Below are positions 26,556 to 34,312 of a stretch of DNA of 64,000 nucleotides, piece after piece. The translations under genes and the position numbers were made by a program. Origin of the DNA: JAKACA01 sp049510975. GTDB taxonomy: Bacteria > Actinomycetota > Acidimicrobiia > Acidimicrobiales > Bog-793. Where the stretch lies: positions 119,117-183,116 of the forward strand of contig JBEKYM010000001.1 in the NCBI GenBank assembly GCA_049510975.1. Direction: 5' to 3'. Below the pieces are notes generated by a model, which worked only from the letters and a program-made list of their open reading frames with translations, had not been told where the DNA came from and ran no database searches. Each line of letters starts with the position of its first letter. The stretch's first letter is position 1.

Positions 26556-26731
26556 GACTGCTCAGCCGGCTCGCTCGCGGGCGACGGCGGCGGCTGCGCC
26601 GGAGGCCCGGCTTGAGGGCGAGCCTGCGGTAGCCGGCCACGGACGGACCGCTCGCGACGCACCAGGCTGAGCGCGTAGGAGCCGAGCGCGCCGAGGGCGA
26701 TGACGTAGCCCGCCTCGATGTAACCGCTCAT
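26552..26731 (-). CDS. ccmD: Small heme exporter protein CcmD-like
   Basis: A 59-residue protein: MSGYIEAGYVIALGALGSYALSLV is one membrane helix with the Tyr residues common at the start of CcmD, followed by a basic, then Pro-rich tail. CcmD stabilises the CcmABC-CcmE complex and helps release holo-CcmE. Sequence alone would not identify such a short protein, but it sits exactly between ccmC and ccmE and overlaps both by 4 bp. Confidence 0.8.
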   Translation of the reverse strand: MSGYIEAGYVIALGALGSYALSLVRRERSVRGRLPQARPQAGPPAQPPPSPASEPAEQS

Positions 26732-27450
26732 CGGACCGCCTCGGCCCAGCGCTCTGCGAGGGCGGTTTCGAGACCTTGGTCGTCTTCGAGGTCCTTCAAA
26801 GCGGCCAGGCGATACCGGTGCGCCATCAGCCAGACGTACGTGAGCGTGAACGACACGAAGCCGAGCAGCAACGTCCATGCCATCGACCCATGGACGTAAC
26901 TGTGCCGGGTGGCGAGGTCGATCGTCGGCCCCTGATGGAGGCTGCGCCACCACGAGACGGCAAAGAAGACGATTGGGACGTCGAGAAAGGCAACGAGGCC
27001 GGCGATGGCCGATCTCCGGGCGACCGTCTCCGGATCACCGGGAACGTTGCGGATCGCCAGGTAGCCGAGGTAGAGCACGAAGAGCAGCGCCGTCGTGGTG
27101 AGGAGCGGATCCCATGCCCACCAGACGCCCCAGGTGCTCCGGCCCCAGATCGAGCCGGTCACGAGCGTGAGGCCGGTGAAGATGACGCCGACCTCGGCAG
27201 ATGCCCCCGCCAGGCGGTCGAAGCGACGATGGCGCGTCCTCGGCCACAGGTAGAGGAGGCTCGACAGGGTCGCCATGCCGTAGGCGATGAACATCACCCA
27301 GGCGAGCGGCGGGTGAATGTAGAGCAGGCGCACGGTCCCATCGGCGAAGCCAACCGCGTTGGGTGTGACGAACAGTCCGAGCCATACCGTCGCGACCATG
27401 CCGGCCAGCGCCGCCACGCCGAGCGCCCGCAAGGCGCGATCTGTTCTCAT
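26728..27450 (-). CDS. ccmC: Heme exporter / heme handling protein CcmC
   Basis: A 240-residue protein with six membrane helices that loads heme onto CcmE. The tryptophan-rich WWD domain is TWGVWWAWDPLLT at about residues 108-120, preceded by a conserved His in LLYIHPPLAWV and followed by one in HSYVHGSMAW, the two axial heme ligands. Ends normally. ATG start overlapping the ccmB stop by 4 bp (ATGA). Confidence 0.94.
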   Translation of the reverse strand: MRTDRALRALGVAALAGMVATVWLGLFVTPNAVGFADGTVRLLYIHPPLAWVMFIAYGMATLSSLLYLWPRTRHRRFDRLAGASAEVGVIFTGLTLVTGSIWGRSTWGVWWAWDPLLTTTALLFVLYLGYLAIRNVPGDPETVARRSAIAGLVAFLDVPIVFFAVSWWRSLHQGPTIDLATRHSYVHGSMAWTLLLGFVSFTLTYVWLMAHRYRLAALKDLEDDQGLETALAERWAEAVR

Positions 27451-28115
27451 GCGTCCTCCAGCAGCGGTCCGAAGGCGACCGTCCCGACGGCGACGTAGAG
27501 GACGGCGAACACCGCAAGCAGTGAGAGCCAGACACCGGCATGAGTCGGGTCACCCGCAAGAGCATCGTCCCAGGCCTTCGTCGCACCGAGCAGGACGGGA
27601 GCGGCCACCGGCAGCAGCAGCAGCGGCAGGAGGGTTTCTTTCACGCGGGCGCCGGAGGAGAGCACTCCGTAGAGCACTCCGACGGCGGCCAAGCCGATCG
27701 AGGCCGACACGCAGGCTGCGAACAGCACAAGGCCACCCGACAAGCGCGCTCCGAACAGCAGGGCGACCCCGGCGGTGAGCAGCGCCTCGAGCACGAGGAG
27801 CTGGACGACGATGGCCGCCCCTTTGCCGAGGAAGATGCCGGCCGGATCGAGGCCCGAGAGCCGAAGCCCGTCACGCGCGGCGTCGGCCGACTCGACGGCA
27901 AAGCTGCGCTGCACTGCCAGCACGACTGATAGCAGCACGGCGACCCAGAAGAGACCGGCGGCGGCGGCCTGCAGAGCTGGGCGACTGGGGCCCAAGGCCA
28001 GGCCGAACAGGAGGAGGACGGCGGCGGCGAACGGTGCGACCTGGTTGATTCCGATCTTGGAGCGAAGCTCGATGCGAAGGTCCTTACCGCAGACGAGCAG
28101 GGCATCACGCAACAT
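27447..28115 (-). CDS. ccmB: Heme exporter membrane protein CcmB
   Basis: A 222-residue six-helix membrane subunit of the CcmABC ABC complex, which uses ATP to release holo-CcmE from CcmC. Family marks: LLVCGKDLRIELRSK at the N-terminus, RSFAVESADAARDGLRLSG, and the C-terminal LLPLLLLPVAAPVLLGATKA stretch. It overlaps the 3' end of ccmA by 11 bp, so ribosomes probably pass directly from one to the other. Confidence 0.92.
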   Translation of the reverse strand: MLRDALLVCGKDLRIELRSKIGINQVAPFAAAVLLLFGLALGPSRPALQAAAAGLFWVAVLLSVVLAVQRSFAVESADAARDGLRLSGLDPAGIFLGKGAAIVVQLLVLEALLTAGVALLFGARLSGGLVLFAACVSASIGLAAVGVLYGVLSSGARVKETLLPLLLLPVAAPVLLGATKAWDDALAGDPTHAGVWLSLLAVFAVLYVAVGTVAFGPLLEDA

Positions 28116-28899
28116 GGGCGGTCACCGGCTTCCGCGGTCCGAATGGCTGCTCGGGCGATGTCGCGTCCTGCGGCGCAGCGTGGCCGACGCCGTCGACTCC
28201 CTGGGCGCTGTCGTTCGCTGCCGGCTCACCCTCGCCGACGGGAGCGGCGACGACGCGGCCGCCGTCGAGATGGACGACCCGATCGGCGAGCGGCGAGCCA
28301 CCGGAAGCCGCCAATTCATGGGACGAGATGACGAGAGTGGCACCGCCTGCTCGGGCCTCGAGGACGATTTCGTCGAGCAGCCCACGCGCTTCGGCGTCGA
28401 GCCCGGCATGTGGCTCATCGAGCAGCCAGAGCCGGGGTCGCCGGCCGACCACGACGGCGATTGCGGTGCGGCGCCGCTGCCCCGCAGAGAGCTTGCCGAC
28501 CGCAGTGGTCGCGAGCCGACCGCCGAGACCCAGCCGAGCCATGGCCGCAGCCGCCTGGCGAGTGGCCTCAGGCGTTTCCGATCCGGAGGCCCGCAGTGCA
28601 AAGCGCAGATTCTCCTCCACCGTCAGCTCCTCGTAGAGGAACGTCTGGTGCCCCAGATAGCCCACGAGCAGGCGAACGCTACGACGGTCGAGGGACAAGT
28701 CGTGCCCGAGCACCATGGCCGAGCCGGAGCGCAACGGCACGAGTCCACAGCAGAGTCGGAGCAGGCTGCTCTTGCCGGCGCCGTTCGGACCGGAGAGGTG
28801 CACGATCTCACCTTCGCCGACATCGAGCGTTACTCCAGAGAGGAGCGGAAACCTGCCAGCGAGGGCGACTGCGTCACGAAGACTTACGACGGGCGCCAT
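28105..28899 (-). CDS. ccmA: Heme exporter ATP-binding protein CcmA
   Basis: A 264-residue ABC ATPase of the CcmABC complex. Walker A is GPNGAGKSS (about 37-45), the signature is KLSAGQRRR (about 138), Walker B RLWLLDEP (about 155-162), and the switch His is in VISSHE. About 40 Ala/Pro-rich residues are added at the C-terminus. The ATG at 28899 gives MAPVVSLRDAVAL; an in-frame TTG four codons upstream is less likely. A TAGCAT hexamer (28916 to 28911) lies 10 bases before this ATG, so the operon may also have an internal start here. Confidence 0.9.
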   Translation of the reverse strand: MAPVVSLRDAVALAGRFPLLSGVTLDVGEGEIVHLSGPNGAGKSSLLRLCCGLVPLRSGSAMVLGHDLSLDRRSVRLLVGYLGHQTFLYEELTVEENLRFALRASGSETPEATRQAAAAMARLGLGGRLATTAVGKLSAGQRRRTAIAVVVGRRPRLWLLDEPHAGLDAEARGLLDEIVLEARAGGATLVISSHELAASGGSPLADRVVHLDGGRVVAAPVGEGEPAANDSAQGVDGVGHAAPQDATSPEQPFGPRKPVTAHVA

Positions 28900-28950
28900 G
28901 GGATCGCCCAATGCTACGGGTCAAACCCCCCGCAGTTCCAAGCGGGCCGA

Positions 28951-29922
28951 TCAGCGCTGCTGCGAGCGGAGCCAGTCGATGTCGGCATCCACCATCATCG
29001 CCACGAGCTCGGGGAAGCCCACCTCGGTCTTCCAGCCGATCTTCGCCCGCGCCTTGCTCGGGTCGCCCACGAGCAGATCGACCTCAGCGGGTCGCAGGAA
29101 CCGGTCGTCCACGACGACGTGGTCCTCCCAGTTGAGACCGGCGCGCTCGAATGCCACTTCGCACAGCTCACGCACCGAGTGCGTCTGGCCGGAGGCCACC
29201 ACGTAGTCGTCGGGTACGTCCTGGGCGAGCATCTGCCACATCGCCCGCACGTAGTCCCCGGCGTAGCCCCAGTCGCGCTTCCCCTCGAGATTGCCGAGGC
29301 GGAGCTCGCGATCGAGGCCCAGCTTGATGCGTGCCACGCCGTGGCTCACCTTTCGCGGCAAGAACTCCATCCCCCGGCGCGGGCTCTCGTGGTTGAAGAG
29401 GATCCCGGAGGAGGCGTGCAGCCCATAGCTCTCGCGATAGTTCACCGTGATCCAGTGCCCGTAGACCTTGGCGACCCCGTAGGGGCTACGCGGGTAAAAC
29501 GGGGTCAGCTCCGTCTGGGGAACTTCGCGCACCTTGCCGAACATCTCCGAGGAGCTCGCTTGATAGAAGCGGATGTCCTGATCGGTCAGTCTGATGGCGT
29601 CGAGGATGCGGGTGACACCGAGGGCCGTCACCTCGCCGGTGAGCACCGGCTGGCTCCAGGAAGTCGGCACGAAGGACTGGGCGGCGAGGTTGTAGACCTC
29701 GGTCGGTCGGTGCTGGCGGAGAATCTCGATCATGGAGACCTCGTCGAGCACGTCACCGGCGACGAGCGTGAGATCGTCCTGGATGTGGGCGATGCGCTCG
29801 AAGTTCACCGTGCTCGAGCGCCGCAGCATGCCGACCACCTCGTAGCCTTGCGACAGCAACAGCTCGGCCAGGTAGGAACCGTCCTGACCGGTGATTCCGG
29901 TGATCAGCGCACGTCGCGTCAT
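28951..29922 (-). CDS. gmd: GDP-mannose 4,6-dehydratase
   Basis: A 323-residue extended SDR that converts GDP-mannose to GDP-4-keto-6-deoxymannose, precursor of GDP-fucose, rhamnose and related sugars. Marks: LITGITGQDGSYLAELL (NADP motif), the RRSSTVNFERI stretch, SSSEMFGKV (catalytic Ser/Glu), PYGVAKVYGHW (Tyr-x3-Lys), FNHESPRRGMEF, GKRDWGYAGDYV. Slightly shorter than the 340-370 residues usual in this family. It may supply the glycan region at 52-63 kb. Its ATG overlaps the crotonase stop by 4 bp, and ccmA starts 51 bp after its end. Confidence 0.92.
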   Translation of the reverse strand: MTRRALITGITGQDGSYLAELLLSQGYEVVGMLRRSSTVNFERIAHIQDDLTLVAGDVLDEVSMIEILRQHRPTEVYNLAAQSFVPTSWSQPVLTGEVTALGVTRILDAIRLTDQDIRFYQASSSEMFGKVREVPQTELTPFYPRSPYGVAKVYGHWITVNYRESYGLHASSGILFNHESPRRGMEFLPRKVSHGVARIKLGLDRELRLGNLEGKRDWGYAGDYVRAMWQMLAQDVPDDYVVASGQTHSVRELCEVAFERAGLNWEDHVVVDDRFLRPAEVDLLVGDPSKARAKIGWKTEVGFPELVAMMVDADIDWLRSQQR

Positions 29923-30758
29923 TGGCCCGTTCTACTACGACCGGGGTCGAGAGCCCAGCTCGGCTGGCGCCGCTCGGCGAACGCCGATCGACCTTCTGCC
30001 GCCTCGGGAGTCTGAGTGGCGACGGTCAGCAACGGGTGCAGATAGGCAAGCGCATCGGCAGGCGCCAAGTGGAGCACGCGATAGAACGAGGCGCGCCCGG
30101 CCGCAAGTGCCCGAGGCGGCTTGCGGGCGAGGAGCTGAGCGAGATCGTCCACGGCGCCGTCCAGCTCCTCGAGAGGCACCACTCGGTTGACGAAGCCGAG
30201 CCGCTCCCCTTCGCCGGCCGTGACGCGCCGGCCGGTCATCATGAGCTCGAGTGCGTGCCGGGGCGACATCGCCTGGAGGAGTGCCACGGTCACCATGTAC
30301 GGCCAGATGCCGATGTCGATCTCGGGAGTGCCGAACACGGCATCGTCAGCCGCCACGACGAGATCGCAGGCGAGAGCCACGCCCATCCCGCCGGCGAGGG
30401 CGTAGCCGCGCACGCGAGCGATCGAGGGCTTTCCCAGCTGCCACAGGTCCTGGAACAGCCCTGCCAGCTCACCGCGGGACTCGTGCAGATCTGCGGCGCT
30501 CGGAGAACCCTCCGTCTGCTGTGCCGGGGTGCCAGCCGCCGGGGAGTCGGGACCGATCAAGTCGGCGCCGGCTGAGAAGGCTTTCTCGCCTGCCCCGGTG
30601 AGCACGACCACGCGTAGCGAGTCGTCCGCCTTCACAGCGGCAAGGCCGGCGCGAAGGCCCGCCAGGACCGAGGCGTTGAGGGCGTTGCGCCGCTCCGGCC
30701 GGTTGATCGTGAGCCAGGCCACCGGGCCGCGGCGTTCGAGGAGGACATCGTCTGTCAC
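29919..30758 (-). CDS. Enoyl-CoA hydratase/isomerase (crotonase) family protein
   Basis: A 279-residue crotonase-fold protein. The CoA/oxyanion parts are clear: INRPERRNALN, FSAGADL and GYALAGGMGVALACDLVVAADDA. The first catalytic Glu of true hydratases (GGGCEL in rat enzyme) is replaced by Gly here (GGMGVA), while the second (FGTPEIDIG) is kept, so a different crotonase reaction (isomerase, hydrolase or other) is likely. An Ala/Pro/Ser-rich insert follows the oxyanion loop. GTG start with TAGCCT six bases upstream: probably leaderless. Heads a minus-strand run that continues through gmd into ccmA-I. Confidence 0.82.
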   Translation of the reverse strand: MTDDVLLERRGPVAWLTINRPERRNALNASVLAGLRAGLAAVKADDSLRVVVLTGAGEKAFSAGADLIGPDSPAAGTPAQQTEGSPSAADLHESRGELAGLFQDLWQLGKPSIARVRGYALAGGMGVALACDLVVAADDAVFGTPEIDIGIWPYMVTVALLQAMSPRHALELMMTGRRVTAGEGERLGFVNRVVPLEELDGAVDDLAQLLARKPPRALAAGRASFYRVLHLAPADALAYLHPLLTVATQTPEAAEGRSAFAERRQPSWALDPGRSRTGQ

Positions 30759-30781
30759 CTGCGGAGGCTACCTTGCCCGAG
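30759..30781. promoter_or_regulatory. Overlapping divergent -10 elements, crotonase / glycosyltransferase
   Basis: On the minus strand TAGCCT (30770 to 30765) lies 6 bases before the crotonase GTG. On the plus strand TACCTT (30769-30774) lies 7 bases before the glycosyltransferase ATG at 30782. The two hexamers share the bases TA at 30769-30770. Both transcripts would be leaderless. A GGAGG at 30763-30767 could instead serve a TTG start at 30773. Confidence 0.5.
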
Positions 30782-31837
30782 ATGGCGCCTCCCAGAGTCC
30801 CTGCGCCCAAGCGGGTCCTCATCGTCTCGTACCGTCTCGGAGGGACCGACGGCGTGTCGGTCGAGGCCGGCAAATGGTCCGATGCCTTCCGCTCCTCGGG
30901 TGCTCACGTCACGACCATGGCCGGCTCGGGATCGGCCGACCACATCGTCGCCGGGTTGGCGGCCGACGCCACCGAGCCCCTCGACCGGATCTCGCTGCGG
31001 GCGGCGATCGATGACGCCGACCTCGTCGTCGTCGAGAACTGCTGCTCGTTGCCGCTCAACGCCGACGCCGGACGGGCGCTCGCCGAGCTGTTGGCGGGAC
31101 GGCCCGCCATCCTGCACCACCATGACCTGGCGTGGCAGCGGCGTCAGTTCACCGAGCCGGCATCGCCGCCGGACGACGCCGCCTGGTGGCATGTCACGAT
31201 CAATGAGCGTTCGCGCATCGAGCTGGCCGCCCGCGGCATCGAGGCCGTGACGTTCTACAACTCCTTCGACCCCGACGTCGTGCCAGGCGACCGGCAGTCG
31301 ACTCGGTCGACTCTTGGCGTCGGTGACGGCGAGCTGCTCGTGCTGCAGCCGACGCGGGCAATCCCTCGCAAGAACGTCCCGGGAGGCGTCCTGTTCGCCC
31401 GATCGCTCGGAGCCACGTACTGGTTGCTCGGACCGGCAGAGGACGGGTACGGCCCTGAGCTCGAACGGATCCTCTCGCGGGCTGAAGCCCCGGTGCTGCG
31501 AGGCCTGCCCGCCGGTCGATCGATGGCCGATGCCTACGCAGCTGCCGATGTCGTCGTGCTGCCGTCCACCTTCGAGGGTTTCGGCAACCCGAGCATCGAG
31601 TCCGCCCTTCACCGGCGGCCGCTCGCCATCGGTTCCTACCCCGTAGCCACCGAGCTGCGCCGATTCGGGTTCTCGTGGTTCGACGCCGGCGACCCGGTCA
31701 AGGCTGCAGCCGACGCGGCTCGCTGGCTGGCGTCGCCGGATCCGAGGATGCTCGATCGGAACGAGGCGGTCGCAAGGGAACGTTTCTCACTGCGCGACTT
31801 GCCTGAGCGGCTGCAACGCCTGGTTACCAGCGGGTAG
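30782..31837 (+). CDS. GT-B fold glycosyltransferase (family 4-like)
   Basis: A 351-residue glycosyltransferase with two Rossmann-like halves. The N-terminal half begins PKRVLIVSYRLGGTDGVS; the donor half has LQPTRAIPRKNVPGGV, LLGPAEDGYGPELE and STFEGFGNPSIESALH, the E-x7-E motif that binds the nucleotide sugar. No membrane helix. The donor and acceptor are unknown; it is far from the main glycan region. ATG 30782 is favoured by the -10 element seven bases upstream; TTG 30773 with GGAGG five bases before it is a real alternative and adds three residues. Confidence 0.8.
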   Translation: MAPPRVPAPKRVLIVSYRLGGTDGVSVEAGKWSDAFRSSGAHVTTMAGSGSADHIVAGLAADATEPLDRISLRAAIDDADLVVVENCCSLPLNADAGRALAELLAGRPAILHHHDLAWQRRQFTEPASPPDDAAWWHVTINERSRIELAARGIEAVTFYNSFDPDVVPGDRQSTRSTLGVGDGELLVLQPTRAIPRKNVPGGVLFARSLGATYWLLGPAEDGYGPELERILSRAEAPVLRGLPAGRSMADAYAAADVVVLPSTFEGFGNPSIESALHRRPLAIGSYPVATELRRFGFSWFDAGDPVKAAADAARWLASPDPRMLDRNEAVARERFSLRDLPERLQRLVTSG

Positions 31838-31849
31838 TCTTTGGCGAAC

Positions 31850-32515
31850 ATGACAGTGAATGCGACAGGAACGATGACCGGACACCCTGTCTCCGCTGCC
31901 GGACCGAGGCGCCGACTCACGGCTGCCCGCCGGCGCCGACAACTGATCGACGTGGCGCTCGAGACCTTTGCCACCCATGGGTTCAACGAGACGACGATGG
32001 AGGACATCGCAACGGCCGCGGGCGTGACCAAGCCGCTCTTGTACCAGCATTTTGCGTCCAAGCGTGCGTTGTACCTGGAGCTCATCGACGACGTCGCCGC
32101 ACGTCTCATCGCCGCGCTGGCGGACGCTGCCAGTACCAGTACGAAGACACGGCGTCAGGTCGAGGCAGGCTTTGAGGCCTACTTCCGCTTCACGATCGAC
32201 AATCACTCGGCAGTGCGCATGCTGTTCGACGCACCGCACGACGAGGAGCTCGCCCGCGGGTTGCGCACGATCGAGGACTCGATCGCGCTGTTCCTGGCCC
32301 CTTTGTTCGACGCCGACATCGACGAAGACCACCGCCGCACGTTGGCCGCCGCCGTCGTCGGCATGACCGAGGGCGTGACGAGGGACTGGTTGCGGGTCCG
32401 GACGGAACGGCACCGGAGCGACGCCGAAGCCCTCAACGAGGCGCAGGAACTGGCTCATCGGCTGGCGGGGTTCGCGTGGGGCGGGTTTCGATCGCTCAAC
32501 CGAGCACCCGGCTGA
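31850..32515 (+). CDS. TetR family transcriptional regulator
   Basis: A 221-residue TetR-type repressor. After a basic N-terminal tail (RRRLTAARRRRQLIDVALETF) comes the helix-turn-helix TTMEDIATAAGVTKPLLYQHFASKRALYLEL (about residues 45-75), then an all-helical ligand domain of low conservation. TAGTCT (31835-31840) overlaps the stop of the preceding gene and lies 9 bases before this ATG, giving a leader of about 3 nt; a TTG at 31841 is the other start. It may control its own region or the convergent ABC exporter pair, but no operator is recognisable. Confidence 0.88.
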   Translation: MTVNATGTMTGHPVSAAGPRRRLTAARRRRQLIDVALETFATHGFNETTMEDIATAAGVTKPLLYQHFASKRALYLELIDDVAARLIAALADAASTSTKTRRQVEAGFEAYFRFTIDNHSAVRMLFDAPHDEELARGLRTIEDSIALFLAPLFDADIDEDHRRTLAAAVVGMTEGVTRDWLRVRTERHRSDAEALNEAQELAHRLAGFAWGGFRSLNRAPG

Positions 32516-32539
32516 GCGGGTCGTCTCTCGGGCGGGCAA

Positions 32540-34312
32540 TCAGGCGTTCCCTCGCCAGGACCTCCACAGCGCCGCGTAACTCCCGTCACGCGCCAGCAGG
32601 TCGGCGTGTGAGCCCTGCTCGACGATTCTGCCTCCGTCCACCACAGCGACGACGTCGGCGTCGGCAGCGCTCTGCAAACGGTGAGCCACGGCGACGACCG
32701 TGCGGCCTTCGAGCACGCGAGACAAGCTGCGCTCGAGATGTCGAGCGGCCCGAGGGTCGAGCAGCGCCGTCGCCTCGTCGAGTACGAGCGTGTGCGGGTC
32801 GGCGAGAACGAGGCGGGCGAGTGCAACTTGTTGGGACTCGGCGGGAGAAAGCTGCACAGCTGCCGAGCCGAGCATCGTGTCCAGCCCGTCCGCCAGCCGG
32901 TCGACAAGGTCGTCGGCGTCCACGACGGCAAGGGCGGCGATCAGCTGCTCGTCCGTGGCGCCGGGCGAGACGAGCTCGAGATTGTCGCGGAGGGTGCCGT
33001 TGAAGACGTGATACTCCTGGGTGACAAGTGCCACTTCCTCGCGCAGCTGCTCGGTGGGCAGCCGGTAAGCGTCGACTCCGCCGATCTGCACGCTGCCGCG
33101 CCGCGGTGGGTACACGCCCGTGAGCAACAGGGCGAGAGTGCTCTTGCCCGCGCCACTCGGTCCGACGAGGGCGAGACGACTGCCGGGCTCTGGAGCGAGG
33201 TCGACACCGTGCAGGACGTCTTGGCCCTCTCGGTACGCAAAGTGCAGGTCCGAAGCCACGATGCGCTCGTCTGCGGGCAACTGCGCCGTCGTTTCGGGAG
33301 CCACGACTTCGCGAACGCCGAGCAAGCGGCCGAGCGACGCCGTCCCGATCTGCATCTCGTCCAGGTTCGACAACACGGTGTCGACAGGATCGATGAGCAG
33401 CTGGGTGTAGAGAGCCGCCGCCGTCGCCGCCGCGATGGAGAGGTGGCCGTCGGCGTGGAGGATGCCGCCGAGGGCCACAGACAAGACGAGCGGCACGATG
33501 TAGCAAGCTTCGGTAAGGGGGAAGTAGATCGTACGGAGCCGCAAGGTGTACCGCTCCCAGCCGATCCAGCGCCCGATGTCGCCATCGACCATGTCCGTCC
33601 TCAGCTGGCCGAGGCGAAACGTCTCGATCGTTCGGCCGGCGGCCGCGTTCTCCTGCACGCGGGCGTTCATCCGGTCGAAGGCAGCCATCGTCTCCTTGTA
33701 GCCGGGCCGGGCACGCTTCAAGTACCACTTCGTCCCGACCACGAGGGCCGGGACGACGGGCACGAGAACGATCGCCATCACCGGTGCCGTCCAGAGAAGT
33801 GCTGCCACGGTGAACACAGCTTGGGCGGCGGCGACGGCCAGGCGCGGCGCTGCTTGGCGGACCGACCAAGTCAGCTGCTCGACATCGGAGGACGCTCGCG
33901 TCTGCAGGTCGCCAGTTCCGGCAGCTTCGACGATGCCGATCGGCAGCTTCAACATCGCTCGCACGAATTCGACTCGGACCGAACTGAGCAACCGCGAGGT
34001 CAGCGTTCCGGCAAGGAGGCTGGCACCGCGGATGAACACGGTCTGCAGAACCAGAGCGATGAGAAAGATGAGAACCGCGTCGTCGACGTGCGCCAGGGAG
34101 CGAGATGTGGCGCTCGAGGCGGCATCGGCGACGACGCTGCCGAGCACCTGAGGCCCGACCAGCCCGGCGGCGCTGGCGCCTGAGTAGAGCGCCACGACGG
34201 CGGCCGCAGAGCGCCAATTCGTCCGCAGGACGGCGCCGGCGTAGGCACGGACGACACCGGGAGAGGCGACTGGCAACTCGTGAGCCGAAGTCGTGACAGT
34301 GGACTGGGTCAT
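32540..34312 (-). CDS. ABC exporter half-transporter, active ATP-site subunit
   Basis: A 590-residue type IV exporter half: six membrane helices (about 25-320) and a nucleotide-binding domain. Walker A is intact, GPSGAGKST at about 383-391, and Walker B has the catalytic Glu (TLVLDEATALLD, about 510). The signature motif is degenerate, LSPAESQQ instead of LSGGQ. The partner encoded just upstream has the opposite defects, so the two should form a heterodimer with one working ATP site. Its ATG overlaps the partner stop by 4 bp. Substrate unknown; multidrug or lipid export is typical of the family. Confidence 0.9.
   Translation of the reverse strand: MTQSTVTTSAHELPVASPGVVRAYAGAVLRTNWRSAAAVVALYSGASAAGLVGPQVLGSVVADAASSATSRSLAHVDDAVLIFLIALVLQTVFIRGASLLAGTLTSRLLSSVRVEFVRAMLKLPIGIVEAAGTGDLQTRASSDVEQLTWSVRQAAPRLAVAAAQAVFTVAALLWTAPVMAIVLVPVVPALVVGTKWYLKRARPGYKETMAAFDRMNARVQENAAAGRTIETFRLGQLRTDMVDGDIGRWIGWERYTLRLRTIYFPLTEACYIVPLVLSVALGGILHADGHLSIAAATAAALYTQLLIDPVDTVLSNLDEMQIGTASLGRLLGVREVVAPETTAQLPADERIVASDLHFAYREGQDVLHGVDLAPEPGSRLALVGPSGAGKSTLALLLTGVYPPRRGSVQIGGVDAYRLPTEQLREEVALVTQEYHVFNGTLRDNLELVSPGATDEQLIAALAVVDADDLVDRLADGLDTMLGSAAVQLSPAESQQVALARLVLADPHTLVLDEATALLDPRAARHLERSLSRVLEGRTVVAVAHRLQSAADADVVAVVDGGRIVEQGSHADLLARDGSYAALWRSWRGNA

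Noticed and set aside
27775..30015. Plus-strand open frame of over 700 codons across ccmB, ccmA and gmd
   Set aside because: Antisense to three well-supported genes and without any motif; a by-product of GC-rich codon use.
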